In this document: in pieces, positions 24,469 to 32,717 of the stretch
Layout: every line of letters starts with the position of its first letter
Position numbering within the stretch: position 1 is the first letter of the stretch
IMG/VR virus record: IMGVR_UViG_3300021057_000274
Location: 248,001 to 312,000 of that record
DNA length: 64,000 nucleotides
From: a virus
Direction: 5' to 3' (one strand)
Program-made: the position numbers and the translations under genes
The notes under the pieces: generated by a model
Databases searched by the model: none
What the model saw: only the letters and a program-made list of their open reading frames with translations
What the model was told of the DNA's origin: nothing

Positions 24469-25557
24469 ATGTCGAAGGTAGTTCTTCCCTTTCTCAAGAA
24501 GTTTAAGAAGCAGATCTCTGACCTCGAGAACGTCTCGCTCGAGTTTCGCCCACCCGCGTATTGGTACTCGACCGGAAACTACGCGGTCAACCGCATCCTC
24601 AGCGGTGACTACTTCAGAGGCATCCCGCAGGGGCGTGCGACGATCCTCGCCGGACCGTCAGATTCGGGCAAGTCCTTCCTCCTGAGCAACATCTATCGCG
24701 AGGCTCAAAAGGCCGGCGCGTTCATCCTCTCGATCGACTCAGAGGGTGCGCTTGACCCGACGTACCTCGGTAAGCTCGGCATCGACGTCAGCGAGGACAG
24801 GTTCCTCCCCGTCCAGGTCGTCACCGTCTCGGACGTCATCAAGGTCATCTCCGACTTCATCAAGCAGTACCAGGACACCTACGGCAAGTGGAACTTCAAC
24901 GCGCCTCAAGTCGTCATCGGCGTCGACTCACTCGACATGCTCCTCACGGACACCGAGGACGAGAACGTCAACAAGGGCGTGCAGAAGGGCGACCAGGGCC
25001 AACGGGCCAAGCAGCTCAAGGCGTTTCTCCGCGGCAACGTCGTCTCGCGGATCAAAGCGTTGCCGATGTCCTTCATCGGCACGCACCAGGTCTATCCGGC
25101 TGACGTGCTGGAGGGTGAGGGCAAGTGGAAGATCAACGGAGCGATCCGCTACTCCGCGTCACAGATCGCCCTCACCACCAAGCTCAAGCTGAAGGCTGAG
25201 GACCAGGTCACCGGCATCAGGATGTACGTCGAGACCTTCAAGTCGCGCTTCGCGAAGCTCGGATCGAAGGTTGAGGTGCTGGTCCCGTACGACAAGGGCA
25301 TGGCTCCGATGTCCGGGCTGACCGAGCTGCTCAAGCTTGACGGCGTCATCACCGAGCCGTCCAAGGGCTGGATGGCGGCTGAGTTTCCAGGCGAACCCGT
25401 CATGAAGTTTCAACGTAGCGACGTCGACGAGAAGCTCGCGATGAAGCTCCTCACTCACCCAGCTCTCAAGCGGATGGCTGCTCAGTTCGACGAGCTAGTC
25501 TCGACGCCAGAGCTAGATGTAACCGAAGAAGATGACGTGAAGGTGGTCACCGCATGA
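24469..25557 (+). CDS. uvsX: UvsX recombinase (RecA-like)
   Basis: 362 residues (T4 UvsX is 391). Walker A GPSDSGKS at 62-69, IDSEGAL at about 84, Walker B VVIGVDSLDML near residue 150, and GTHQVYP near residue 203. It catalyses strand exchange on gp32-coated DNA and drives recombination-dependent replication. uvsY and uvsW lie 0.7 and 2.7 kb downstream in the same orientation. A ribosome site CTAAGGATT precedes the ATG. Confidence 0.95.
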   Translation: MSKVVLPFLKKFKKQISDLENVSLEFRPPAYWYSTGNYAVNRILSGDYFRGIPQGRATILAGPSDSGKSFLLSNIYREAQKAGAFILSIDSEGALDPTYLGKLGIDVSEDRFLPVQVVTVSDVIKVISDFIKQYQDTYGKWNFNAPQVVIGVDSLDMLLTDTEDENVNKGVQKGDQGQRAKQLKAFLRGNVVSRIKALPMSFIGTHQVYPADVLEGEGKWKINGAIRYSASQIALTTKLKLKAEDQVTGIRMYVETFKSRFAKLGSKVEVLVPYDKGMAPMSGLTELLKLDGVITEPSKGWMAAEFPGEPVMKFQRSDVDEKLAMKLLTHPALKRMAAQFDELVSTPELDVTEEDDVKVVTA

Positions 25558-25802
25558 AAGCTACCGAATTTTGCTACTGGCTCCAAGGGTTCTTCGAGCT
25601 CTCTTCTGCCGGGCACCAAGTTGGAGGCCTCACTGCTCACCAGGCGGCGATGATCAAGAAGCATCTTGATCTGGTGTTCAAGCACGAGATCGACCCGTCG
25701 TATCCGACTCACCAGCAGGAGGAGCTGAACGCGATCCATGCCCCCAGCGGAGGCAGCGGAGTGATCAACCCAGGGATGTTCGACGGCCTGATTAGGTGCT
25801 GA
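25554..25802 (+). CDS. Small conserved phage protein (FCYWLQGFFEL family)
   Basis: 82 residues, ATG overlapping the uvsX stop. The N-terminal EFCYWLQGFFEL followed by LTAHQAAMIKKHLDLVF is a pattern I recognise from small proteins of many unrelated phages. Their function is not established. Confidence 0.65.
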   Translation: MKATEFCYWLQGFFELSSAGHQVGGLTAHQAAMIKKHLDLVFKHEIDPSYPTHQQEELNAIHAPSGGSGVINPGMFDGLIRC

Positions 25803-25803
25803 C

Positions 25804-26088
25804 ATGAAGGGAATGCTACGTGACCTAGTGATGATCCTTCCGATCTCGGAGGGAATGGGACAGACCGAGTCTGGAATCACGGTCGTCACCCATGACAAGG
25901 GGCCTAAGAAGGGCGTCGTCGTCGCGGTCGGACCAGGCAAGATGGTCAAGGGAAAGTTCGTCCCGACCACCGTCAAGCCAGGAGATCAGATCGTCTACGT
26001 TCTCAACAACTTGCAAGAGGTCAAGGTCAAGGGCGACGTCCTCCACGTCGTTCCAGAGACCGAGGTCCTCGCGACGCTTGCGCCGTGA
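25804..26088 (+). CDS. GroES-like co-chaperonin (gp31-type)
   Basis: 94 residues. GroES-like features: RDLVMILPISE at the start, SGITVV at 23-28, then KKGVVVAVGPGK, VKPGDQIVYV and a C-terminal EVLATLAP. A mobile loop of the GroES type would be around residues 15-30. In T4, gp31 replaces GroES so that GroEL can fold the major capsid protein; this gene probably does the same. It is placed between uvsX and uvsY in a tight operon, overlapping the next GTG. Confidence 0.75.
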   Translation: MKGMLRDLVMILPISEGMGQTESGITVVTHDKGPKKGVVVAVGPGKMVKGKFVPTTVKPGDQIVYVLNNLQEVKVKGDVLHVVPETEVLATLAP

Positions 26089-26291
26089 AATCGAAACCGC
26101 GGATAAAGCTGACGACGGTGGCACAAGCCGAGAGATCGGTCATCCACGCAGCCAAGCGATTGGTCAACGAGCGCATCGGGTACGAAGACTACGATAACCT
26201 TCTCCCCGGGGGAGTCGTAGGTGCGCTAGAAAAGCTGGAACGCTCCGTGGCTAAACTCGTCCGAATTCGCCGGGCTCAGGGAGCTAAGTGA
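26085..26291 (+). CDS. Small basic protein of unknown function
   Basis: 68 residues from a GTG overlapping the co-chaperonin stop; the 3' end overlaps the uvsY start. Basic, with AERSVIHAAKRLVNERIGYEDY helical part. No motif recognised. Confidence 0.5.
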   Translation: MKSKPRIKLTTVAQAERSVIHAAKRLVNERIGYEDYDNLLPGGVVGALEKLERSVAKLVRIRRAQGAK

Positions 26292-26761
26292 GCCGCCTCA
26301 TCGCCGACGCGAAGCGTGCGATCAAGCAGAACCAGGTGCCTGCCAAGATCGCCGAATATGAGTTGCTGATCGACGAGTCAGAGAAGCTCTTCGAGCTCAA
26401 CGGCAAGAAGCTCGAGGACTCGGTCAAGAATCACGCCAAGGACCTCATGTTCTACGACATGATGCTCCAGGAGTGCAAGACGATCGAGTACATCGTCAAG
26501 CAAGAGATGGAGGCCGTTGAGTCGAACCTCTTCACCAAGCTGACGAGCATCGGTCACGGTCAGCGAGCGATCGGTACCAGGGAGGCACCCCAATACATCA
26601 AGGGAGATCCGGCGTACGTGAACCTCTACCAGATCTTGATCGAGGTGCAGTACACCCGCACGAGGTTAGAGGCTGTCGTCGAGGCTCTCAAGAGCATGGC
26701 GTACTCGCTCAACAACATCGTCAAGATTCGAGTGTCACAGCTCGAACATACCACACTGTGA
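26288..26761 (+). CDS. uvsY: UvsY-like recombination mediator
   Basis: 157 residues (T4 UvsY is 137), all-helical and charged. It fits UvsY by size, by helical pattern (AKRAIKQNQVPAKIAEYELLIDESEKL, YTRTRLEAVVEALKSMAYSLNNIVKIR) and by position between uvsX and uvsW. UvsY loads UvsX on ssDNA by displacing gp32. The start overlaps the previous stop. Confidence 0.65.
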   Translation: MSRLIADAKRAIKQNQVPAKIAEYELLIDESEKLFELNGKKLEDSVKNHAKDLMFYDMMLQECKTIEYIVKQEMEAVESNLFTKLTSIGHGQRAIGTREAPQYIKGDPAYVNLYQILIEVQYTRTRLEAVVEALKSMAYSLNNIVKIRVSQLEHTTL

Positions 26762-26768
26762 GAAAAGC

Positions 26769-27266
26769 ATGAAAGATAATCTAGAAGAGATCGGCGTCAA
26801 GCTAGAAACGCTCGAGAGTTTTCGTGAAACGATCAGGAGATTCTTTTCTGAGGCTGAAGTGATTCCGGTTCGCGGACCCTCTTTCGAGGTGCGTGACGGC
26901 AAGTATACGAAAACTCTCACCACTCGAGCGTTCGGGATCCAGGGAAAAGCTCCCTACAACCACACCATTCGCCCGGTCAGCGGCTACTGGATGGAAGATG
27001 ACTCGGAGAGGTCACGCTCGTTGCTCATCGAGCTCTGGTACTCTCACTTCGCTGAGCAATTCAAGAGCGCGAGGCAGATCTTCGTCAATCAGTTGCCGAA
27101 GGCAACGATCATTCCCTACTACACGATCTCGCCAGAGATCTACGAGAAGGTAGAGATGGAGACGTCGGAGAAGCACGTTCTCATCGACCAGCCGATCTTC
27201 TCCTTCAAGGACGTTCACCCCGTGTACATCGGTACGTGCTACGCGTCGCTCCACGTGATCTCATGA
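26769..27266 (+). CDS. Hypothetical protein
   Basis: 165 residues, ATG 7 bases after the uvsY stop. N-terminal helix (LEEIGVKLETLESFRETIRRF) then alternating beta-like segments (TLTTRAFGIQGKAPYNHTIRPVSGYW). No motif recognised. Ends as ATGA with the next gene. Confidence 0.55.
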   Translation: MKDNLEEIGVKLETLESFRETIRRFFSEAEVIPVRGPSFEVRDGKYTKTLTTRAFGIQGKAPYNHTIRPVSGYWMEDDSERSRSLLIELWYSHFAEQFKSARQIFVNQLPKATIIPYYTISPEIYEKVEMETSEKHVLIDQPIFSFKDVHPVYIGTCYASLHVIS

Positions 27267-27424
27267 GCCCAGACGTCATCGAAGAGCTCCTCGAGAGGAT
27301 CATCGATCGCATCGACAACAGCTCACTCCTCGGAGCGGCGTGGGACTGCCACTACGCGGATGAGCAAGAGAAGTTCAAGAACAGGCTGCGGAAAACTCTA
27401 AGGGAGGTACTAAGTGGAAGGTGA
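27263..27424 (+). CDS. Small hypothetical protein
   Basis: The ATG at 27263 overlaps the previous stop and is preferred to an upstream in-frame ATG that lies inside the previous gene; this gives 53 helical, charged residues (IEELLERIIDRID). Overlaps the next GTG. Confidence 0.5.
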   Translation: MSPDVIEELLERIIDRIDNSSLLGAAWDCHYADEQEKFKNRLRKTLREVLSGR

Positions 27425-27701
27425 ACAATTGACTCTACCCGGGATCGAAGTTCAGAGCTTTTGCCCGGTTGGCTTGACGGGTGAGGACAAGGATAAGACC
27501 ATCGAGGAGCTTCAGCGGATGCTCTCGCTACAGTTCGAGGTCATCGACTCGGTGCTCAAGCTCAACGATCAGCTCTTGAAGATGCTTGAGGCAGAGATTC
27601 TCTCACTGGAGAAGAAGCTTGGAGACCAGAGACCCGAAGAGCGAAAGCAACAGCTCTCTCAGCTCCGCGCCCAGCAGCTCGACCGTCCCTTCTTCCGGTA
27701 G
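27414..27701 (+). CDS. Small coiled-coil protein
   Basis: 95 residues from a GTG. Near the N-terminus is QLTLPGIE, similar to clamp-binding QLxL(F/P) peptides, then a long coiled coil (LQRMLSLQFEVIDSVLKLNDQLLKMLEAEILSLEKK spans about residues 33-70). May be a replication or recombination accessory; function not established. Confidence 0.5.
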   Translation: MEGEQLTLPGIEVQSFCPVGLTGEDKDKTIEELQRMLSLQFEVIDSVLKLNDQLLKMLEAEILSLEKKLGDQRPEERKQQLSQLRAQQLDRPFFR

Positions 27702-27951
27702 AGTCGTCAACCTTCGGGTTGACGACTTCGACGTTTACATCGGTCGCGGCACGAAGTGGGGCAACCCCTTCGTCGTCGGCCGAGACGGAAGTCGGTCCAA
27801 GTGCGTCAAGCTCTACGCGGAGTGGCTGGCGACTCAGCATGAGCTGGTCGCCCAGGTTCGAGAGCTCAGGGGAAAGGTGCTCGGCTGCTATTGCAAGCCG
27901 AAGGCGTGTCACGGAGATCTTCTAGTAGAGCTAGCTAATGCTGACGACTGA
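27619..27951 (+). CDS. DUF4326-like protein
   Basis: The C-terminal 80 residues hold the DUF4326 pattern: VVNLRVDDFDVYIGRG, TKWGNPFVVG, CVKLYAEWL and LRGKVLGCYCKPKACHGD. Role unknown; some members may bind metal through the CYC..ACHGD cysteines and histidine. Start is uncertain: a TTG at 27619 follows GGAGAAGAAGC, while an ATG at 27586 lies further inside the previous gene. The first 30 residues overlap the coiled-coil gene and are Ser-rich. Confidence 0.6.
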   Translation: METRDPKSESNSSLSSAPSSSTVPSSGRVVNLRVDDFDVYIGRGTKWGNPFVVGRDGSRSKCVKLYAEWLATQHELVAQVRELRGKVLGCYCKPKACHGDLLVELANADD

Positions 27952-28306
27952 GAAGCTGATGAAGATGTTCGAGAGCCAACTCTCCAGGGCCATGGCTTTT
28001 CAAGAGAGTCAAATCCCGACGGTCTCAGACTTGACCGCAGAGCAACTCGAGATCTCAAAGAAGGTATACGGTGACGACTTGAGCGACGAGACGCTACGAG
28101 CTCGCTACGAGTCATGGGTCGGGAAAAAGCAACTCTTTTTCATGGCCGAGACATTCGTTGATGGTTTACTCAAGATTCAGGTCTTGGAAGTGCATGACAC
28201 CGATATTCCTAGCATGGCGGACAAGTGGGTAATCTCTCCATACGCTAACGACGACGGAATGGACAAACACGCTATCACGCTACCGCGGCTGAGAGAGCGT
28301 GTCTAA
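27938..28306 (+). CDS. Hypothetical protein
   Basis: 122 residues, ATG overlapping the DUF4326 gene and end overlapping uvsW. N-terminal helical half and a C-terminal acidic half. No recognised motif. Confidence 0.5.
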   Translation: MLTTEKLMKMFESQLSRAMAFQESQIPTVSDLTAEQLEISKKVYGDDLSDETLRARYESWVGKKQLFFMAETFVDGLLKIQVLEVHDTDIPSMADKWVISPYANDDGMDKHAITLPRLRERV

Positions 28307-29714
28307 GATCTGCACCATCCACGTCCACGACGAGGTCAACTGCCGCGTCGACGGGCTTCAACCCCAGGACCTCCAGGTCATCTGGGAGAAGTTCGGGATC
28401 TTCGTTGACGGCTACTTTCACATGCCTGCGTACCAGCTCAGGCGGTGGGACGGGAAGATCCGGTTCTTCGACAAGAACGGCAAGACCTACACCAAGCTTC
28501 TTGACGAGATCGTTCCCTACCTTGACACGTGGGGCTACGAGGTCAAGCTAGAGGATCACCGCGTTCAAGCGCCGGTGATCACCGACAGGATCGGAGAGGA
28601 GTTCTTCAATCTCGACGACGGGTGGAAGCTCCGCCCCTACCAGGTCGAGGTCGTCAACGCGCTTCTCTCGGAGGGCTCAGGCTTCGCGGTCTGCGCGACC
28701 GGCGCTGGCAAGACGAGCATGTGCGCGGCGCTCGCGACCGTCCTCTACCTGAACGGTCTCCAGGTCCTCGTCATCGTGCCGTCATCCGACCTGGTCACTC
28801 AGACCGTCGATGACTTTCGTGACAAGCTCAGGATGTATCCGATCACGGTCGGCGAGTACTCCGGAAGCGACAAGGACATCGATCACCCGATCGTCGTCGG
28901 CACCTGGCAAGCGCTTCAAAATGTGCCGCACTACATGCAGTTCTTTCAAGCAGTTCTCGTTGACGAGGCGCACGGCGCGAAGGCGAACGTCATCAAGGAC
29001 TTGCTGAACAACCACGGAAAGCACATCTCTCACAGATATGGCTTCACCGGAACGTTTCCGAAGCCCAAGGCTGACCAGTATAACCTCAAGGCGTCGATCG
29101 GCCAGATCATTCGTGAGGTCACCGCGCGCTGGCTGATCGACCACGGCTACCTAGCGGAAATCGAGATCATCCCTGTCGAGACGGTCGACGAGGATCCTGA
29201 CCTACCCGACTACGCCTCAGAGCAGGCCTACCTCGCGAAGCACGGCGAGCGGACCGCCGCGATCGCGGCGTTCATCGCTGAGAAGCGCGCTGAGCTAGGC
29301 AACACTCTCGTGCTGATCAACCAACAGAAGCTCCAGCAGGGACGCGAGATGGCGGAGATGATCGACGGCGCGGTCTACATGGCGGGCGAGACGAAGAAGG
29401 ACTTTCGGCGCGAGTACTACGACCGCTTTGACACCAACGACCACGAGTGCGGGGTGCTGTCGGCGGGGATCGCGGCGGTTGGGATCGACATCCCACGGAT
29501 CTTCTGCGGTGCTCTGGTCGACGCACCGAAGTCGTTCGTCAAGTGCATCCAGGGCGTCGGGCGGACGCTCCGCAAGGCGGATGACAAGAACAGAGTCGTC
29601 GTCTTCGACGTCTACTCGAAGTTGAAGTACAGCAAGAAGCACTGGAGAGAGCGCAAGAAGTACTACGCTGAGGCGGAGTATCCGGTCAGCGACACCATCA
29701 AGCTGAGGTATTGA
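28299..29714 (+). CDS. uvsW: UvsW helicase
   Basis: 471 residues from GTG (T4 UvsW is 587). An N-terminal UvsW-type domain (KFGIFVDGYFHMPAYQLRRWDGKIRFF) precedes the SF2 motor. Motor motifs: Q-like RPYQVEVV, motif I CATGAGKTS (132-140), motif II VDEAHG, motif III FTGTF, motif VI QGVGRTLRK. UvsW unwinds branched DNA and R-loops, switching origin-dependent to recombination-dependent replication. It lies downstream of uvsX and uvsY. Confidence 0.93.
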   Translation: MSKICTIHVHDEVNCRVDGLQPQDLQVIWEKFGIFVDGYFHMPAYQLRRWDGKIRFFDKNGKTYTKLLDEIVPYLDTWGYEVKLEDHRVQAPVITDRIGEEFFNLDDGWKLRPYQVEVVNALLSEGSGFAVCATGAGKTSMCAALATVLYLNGLQVLVIVPSSDLVTQTVDDFRDKLRMYPITVGEYSGSDKDIDHPIVVGTWQALQNVPHYMQFFQAVLVDEAHGAKANVIKDLLNNHGKHISHRYGFTGTFPKPKADQYNLKASIGQIIREVTARWLIDHGYLAEIEIIPVETVDEDPDLPDYASEQAYLAKHGERTAAIAAFIAEKRAELGNTLVLINQQKLQQGREMAEMIDGAVYMAGETKKDFRREYYDRFDTNDHECGVLSAGIAAVGIDIPRIFCGALVDAPKSFVKCIQGVGRTLRKADDKNRVVVFDVYSKLKYSKKHWRERKKYYAEAEYPVSDTIKLRY

Positions 29715-29715
29715 C

Positions 29716-30021
29716 ATGCAAACTTTAAAGTTGGCGCCTGAGTTGTTTCTGGCGCTAGAGAGAGGCATCAAGAAGGTTACCATCCGCCTGGGTCAACGCG
29801 ATGTCACGCTCGGACGTTTGCTTTTTGAGAGCACGACAAACGTTGACGTCAAGAAGTCGGTTTTCGTGAGAAGTGTCACCCTCACGCGCTTTATCGATCT
29901 CTCCCCTGATGTTGTACAAGCCGAGGGAGCTAAAGATCTAGATGAGCTCTACGAGGCGATGCGGAAGTTCTATCCTAACCTCATGTGGCATGACGTCGTC
30001 ACGGTGATCACATGGCTCTAA
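29716..30021 (+). CDS. ASCH/PUA-like domain protein
   Basis: 101 residues, ATG one base after uvsW. LKLAPELFLALERGIKKVTIRLG at the start, GRLLFES and a later YPNLMWHDVVTVITW fit the small ASCH fold (PUA-like), which binds RNA or modified bases. Such genes are common in T4-like phages. The role here is unproven. Confidence 0.55.
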   Translation: MQTLKLAPELFLALERGIKKVTIRLGQRDVTLGRLLFESTTNVDVKKSVFVRSVTLTRFIDLSPDVVQAEGAKDLDELYEAMRKFYPNLMWHDVVTVITWL

Positions 30022-30287
30022 GCGTATCGCCGAGTCGCAAGATCTACTACGTATTCTCTGAGGCTGGAGGCGAGGTCGAAGCGATGTTCGACGAGCACGA
30101 TAACATGTTCTCGTACTGGTATTGCAATGACGCTCACTGGCGCAACGAATATTTCGGACACTTCATGAAACAGCTCGGTGTCGAGGTGATCGTGGCTTCC
30201 AGACATCCCGAAATCTATGAGCGACTGTTCCAGATCTTGAAGCGAGAACTCATCAAGGACGGAAACTGGAACGAGGAGGACGAGTGA
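30012..30287 (+). CDS. Hypothetical protein
   Basis: 91 residues, overlapping both neighbours. Aromatic-rich (FSYWYCNDAHWRNEYFGHF) and acidic C-terminus. No family recognised. Confidence 0.5.
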   Translation: MALSVSPSRKIYYVFSEAGGEVEAMFDEHDNMFSYWYCNDAHWRNEYFGHFMKQLGVEVIVASRHPEIYERLFQILKRELIKDGNWNEEDE

Positions 30288-30535
30288 GCATCCTCTCCCA
30301 TCACGGACCAAAATCCAAGTGCTTCGCTCCCTGCCAGCCCGGCACCTTCTGCGCGTGCACAGGCAAGATGATTCCCTACGAGCTCGCCGCGCTCCCCTCA
30401 GAGAGCAGCCTCATCGCGACGGCTCTCACGATGTACGCCGAGTGGGTGCACGTGCATGACGGTGATTCTCAGCTAGAGGAGAAGCTCTGGGAGCTAGCCA
30501 CTAAGTATCGAAAGAAGCCCAACGATGAGACGTAA
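30284..30535 (+). CDS. Small Cys-rich protein
   Basis: 83 residues from GTG. HHGPKSKCFAPCQPGTFCACTGK gives four cysteines in a short stretch, consistent with a metal-binding knuckle. Overlaps both neighbours. Function unknown. Confidence 0.5.
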   Translation: MSILSHHGPKSKCFAPCQPGTFCACTGKMIPYELAALPSESSLIATALTMYAEWVHVHDGDSQLEEKLWELATKYRKKPNDET

Positions 30536-30848
30536 GATCTGCGTTCAGATTCAACCGAAGAAGACCGGACCGTACGGAGCCGCGATCGCGATCACGCGCT
30601 TGCTCGAGCTCGGCAAGAACGATGACATTCGTGAGCTCTTCATGTACCGCGGACGAGACCACGTCACCTTTACGTTCGTCGCGCGCAAGACAAGCTTGAT
30701 CATCAGAGAGATTCGCACGATTGAAAAGATCCTCTGGAAACAAGCCGAAAACGGAGGGATGATCGCGGTGCGAGAAGGCTCTCGCGGCTGGGATAATTAC
30801 ACCATGCTCTACGGCAAGGGTGGAGCCTACATCAAGGAGAACACATGA
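30525..30848 (+). CDS. Hypothetical protein
   Basis: 107 residues, basic, ATG inside the previous gene and stop overlapping the next ATG. No motif recognised. Confidence 0.5.
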   Translation: MRRKICVQIQPKKTGPYGAAIAITRLLELGKNDDIRELFMYRGRDHVTFTFVARKTSLIIREIRTIEKILWKQAENGGMIAVREGSRGWDNYTMLYGKGGAYIKENT

Positions 30849-31120
30849 AGATCACGATCGCAGATTTTGACTACACCAAGTCCGACGGCGACACGACCCA
30901 CCGTCGCATCCTCGTGCTCGGCCGGCCGTCCGACTCTTACTTCGGCGTCGAGGTTGACTCGGAGAAGGACATTGACCGCTACGCCGCTTACCTTCTCGAG
31001 AAGGAGGAGATGGACGAGAAGCTCAAGAAGAAGCACAAGATCAACGACGCGACCGTGAGGTATCGTCGCTTCAAGGAGGACGGGATCACGGTCCTCGCCG
31101 AGGACAAGCGAGAGGTCTGA
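30845..31120 (+). CDS. Hypothetical protein
   Basis: 91 residues with a beta-rich N-terminal half and a highly charged helical C-terminal half (LLEKEEMDEKLKKKHK). Ends as TGATG with the next gene. No motif recognised. Confidence 0.5.
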   Translation: MKITIADFDYTKSDGDTTHRRILVLGRPSDSYFGVEVDSEKDIDRYAAYLLEKEEMDEKLKKKHKINDATVRYRRFKEDGITVLAEDKREV

Positions 31121-31302
31121 TGGCTAAGAAAAAACGGCCTCCTGAGATGCAGGAGGCCGTTGACCTCTTCATGAAGTTTCTCAACGAGGTCATGGAGGAG
31201 GACTTTCGCCGCATGCGCGCGGGTTACGAGACGATCGCCGAGCGCTCAGAGCGACTCTCTCGACGCGACGCGCGCGGGCGCTGGAAGAAAGCCGAGTCCT
31301 AA
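31120..31302 (+). CDS. Small basic protein; 5' end encodes a strong hairpin
   Basis: 60 residues, MAKKKRPPEMQEAVDLF. The codons right after the start form a perfect 12-bp inverted repeat (31133-31161), which would be expected to hinder translation on the sense strand. Basic C-terminus (SRRDARGRWKK). Function unknown. Confidence 0.5.
   Translation: MAKKKRPPEMQEAVDLFMKFLNEVMEEDFRRMRAGYETIAERSERLSRRDARGRWKKAES
31128..31161 (-). terminator. Intrinsic-terminator-like hairpin on the minus strand
   Basis: AACGGCCTCCTG / CAGGAGGCCGTT, 12 bp, 5-base loop. Read on the minus strand it is followed by TTTTTTCTT, a canonical rho-independent terminator. On the plus strand there is no U-run. It lies inside the start of a plus-strand gene. 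Confidence 0.55.
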
Positions 31303-31330
31303 ACTAACAATTTTCTTTCACGGAAATTTG

Positions 31331-31340
31331 AGTTACAATC
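31331..31340 (+). promoter_or_regulatory. Extended -10 promoter (AGTTACAATC)
   Basis: TTACAAT at 31333-31339 in the A/T-rich gap 31303-31361, 22 bases before the ATG at 31362, with CAAAGGGA as ribosome site. It is part of the window's early-type set. Confidence 0.5.
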
Positions 31341-31361
31341 TCAAGGTCCAATCCAAAGGGA

Positions 31362-31874
31362 ATGATGCAATTCTTAGCTGACTTCAAATTTCCATACATC
31401 ATCGACAACGTCTCAGGTCCCGTCGTTCCGAAGTATTGCTGGTACTACGACGTTGAGGTCAACGACTTCCTCCTCAGGCCGATCCACCTTCTCGAGGAGA
31501 CCACTGGCCCGACGGTAACGGTGATGATCAACGGACTCACCTTCAAGGTTCCCGCCTCGTGGAACCTTCTCGTGGTCGACGAGGAGACCAAGCTCGTCGA
31601 CACGGTGCAGATCACGCAGTGCACCTCTAGCAACTACCAGGCGTTTCTGATGCACCCTGACGAAAACCGTCCCGCGTTCTCGTCGGTCGTGTTGCTTGAC
31701 CTCTCGATGAGAGAGGCCTGCGTTCACGTCACGATCCCGAAGATGCACATGATCCTCCACCCGGTCGGACCGATCACCAACGGTACCAAGGACCGCAACT
31801 TCTCTTGCTTGCTCTCGCCCCAAGACCTCGGCAAGCACATGATCGGGATGACGGCGATGGAGGTGTTGATCTGA
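31362..31874 (+). CDS. Hypothetical protein
   Basis: 170 residues with a beta-rich pattern (YCWYYDVEVNDFLLRPIHLL; VTVMINGLTFKVPASWNLLVVD). The middle could be an oligonucleotide-binding or regulator fold, but I recognise no family. Preceded by an early-type promoter and CAAAGGGA. First gene of the Acb1 operon. Confidence 0.55.
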   Translation: MMQFLADFKFPYIIDNVSGPVVPKYCWYYDVEVNDFLLRPIHLLEETTGPTVTVMINGLTFKVPASWNLLVVDEETKLVDTVQITQCTSSNYQAFLMHPDENRPAFSSVVLLDLSMREACVHVTIPKMHMILHPVGPITNGTKDRNFSCLLSPQDLGKHMIGMTAMEVLI

Positions 31875-31999
31875 ACCCGTACCTCTCGCCGAAAGCGATC
31901 AAGTTAGCCTCTACGTCTAGCAAGAGAGCCTCAATCATGAGGCTACAACGTGCTGGAATTCTCACGAAGACCGGCAGATTGGCAAAGCCTTACCGATGA
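31871..31999 (+). CDS. Small protein (LQRAGILTKTGRLAKPYR), non-standard start
   Basis: The frame encodes about 42 residues ending MRLQRAGILTKTGRLAKPYR, a tail I associate with small phage proteins. No ATG/GTG/TTG lies at the beginning: CTG at 31871 follows GGAGGTGTTGAT at good spacing and overlaps the previous stop. The alternative is the ATG at 31937, giving 20 residues. Ends as GATGA with the next gene. Confidence 0.4.
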   Translation: MNPYLSPKAIKLASTSSKRASIMRLQRAGILTKTGRLAKPYR

Positions 32000-32193
32000 A
32001 AAAATACGAACAGCTCCAAACCCCCCGAGAGAAAGCGGCGCACCTCGAGGATCTCATGACTACTCTCTACAGCGGCCTGCGCGGCTGCTGTGGGCAGCTC
32101 CACGCGTACTCAGATAACCGCGAGCTCATCAAGCGCCTGCTCCAGGGAGAGCTAGAGCGCCAACAAGCCATCGCAAAGTGCAGAAGTACCTAG
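31996..32193 (+). CDS. Small helical protein
   Basis: 65 residues, ATG overlapping the previous stop, overlapping the next GTG by 16 bases. Two helices with Cys-Cys at the centre (LRGCCGQLH). Function unknown. Confidence 0.5.
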   Translation: MKKYEQLQTPREKAAHLEDLMTTLYSGLRGCCGQLHAYSDNRELIKRLLQGELERQQAIAKCRST

Positions 32194-32717
32194 GACCAGA
32201 ACGCCGTGAAGGCACCTACGTAAGCGCAAAGTATAAGCAGAAGTCAGCGATCGATCTAATGGCCTGGGCAACTCTCTGCGGCATCCCCGAGCCGCTCCCG
32301 TTCGCGAAGTATCACACCACGATCCTCTACAGCCGAGTTCAGCTCCCCGCCGCTCACGGCCTCATCTATGACTCACGGAAGAGCGATGAGGTTTGGGAGT
32401 GTATGCCGATCGAGCTCAAGCTCTTCGAGTCACGCGGCCGTCTCGGCGAGGTCGGAAAAGCAGCGCTCTGCCTCGTTCTCAGCGCTCCTCAGATCGAGAA
32501 CATCCACGTGCAACTCCGCGCTGCAGGCGGCACCCACGACTTCGATGACTATGTTCCTCACCTCACCCTCACCTATAAGTGCCCACCCGACTTCGACCTC
32601 ACGAGCCTGCCACTCCCGACCGAGGCTCTCCTGGTAGATCAAGTCAAGGCTGAGCCGCTTGATCTAGAGTGGGCTGAAAAGAAGAAGGTAAAGACCGATG
32701 AGAAGCAAGCCAACTAA
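32178..32717 (+). CDS. acb1: Acb1-type 2H phosphoesterase (anti-CBASS)
   Basis: 179 residues from GTG. Two HxT motifs typical of 2H phosphoesterases are present: YHTTILYSR (His46, Thr48) and PHLTLTY (His128, Thr130). Between them is the T4-like pattern of a beta strand, a variable loop and LQLRAAGGTHDF-type segment (here VQLRAAGGTHDFDDY). The end PLDLEW also fits the family. T4 Acb1 cleaves cyclic di- and trinucleotides made by CBASS defence, stopping the suicide response. It lies among small early genes, as expected for a counter-defence gene. Confidence 0.75.
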   Translation: MQKYLGPERREGTYVSAKYKQKSAIDLMAWATLCGIPEPLPFAKYHTTILYSRVQLPAAHGLIYDSRKSDEVWECMPIELKLFESRGRLGEVGKAALCLVLSAPQIENIHVQLRAAGGTHDFDDYVPHLTLTYKCPPDFDLTSLPLPTEALLVDQVKAEPLDLEWAEKKKVKTDEKQAN

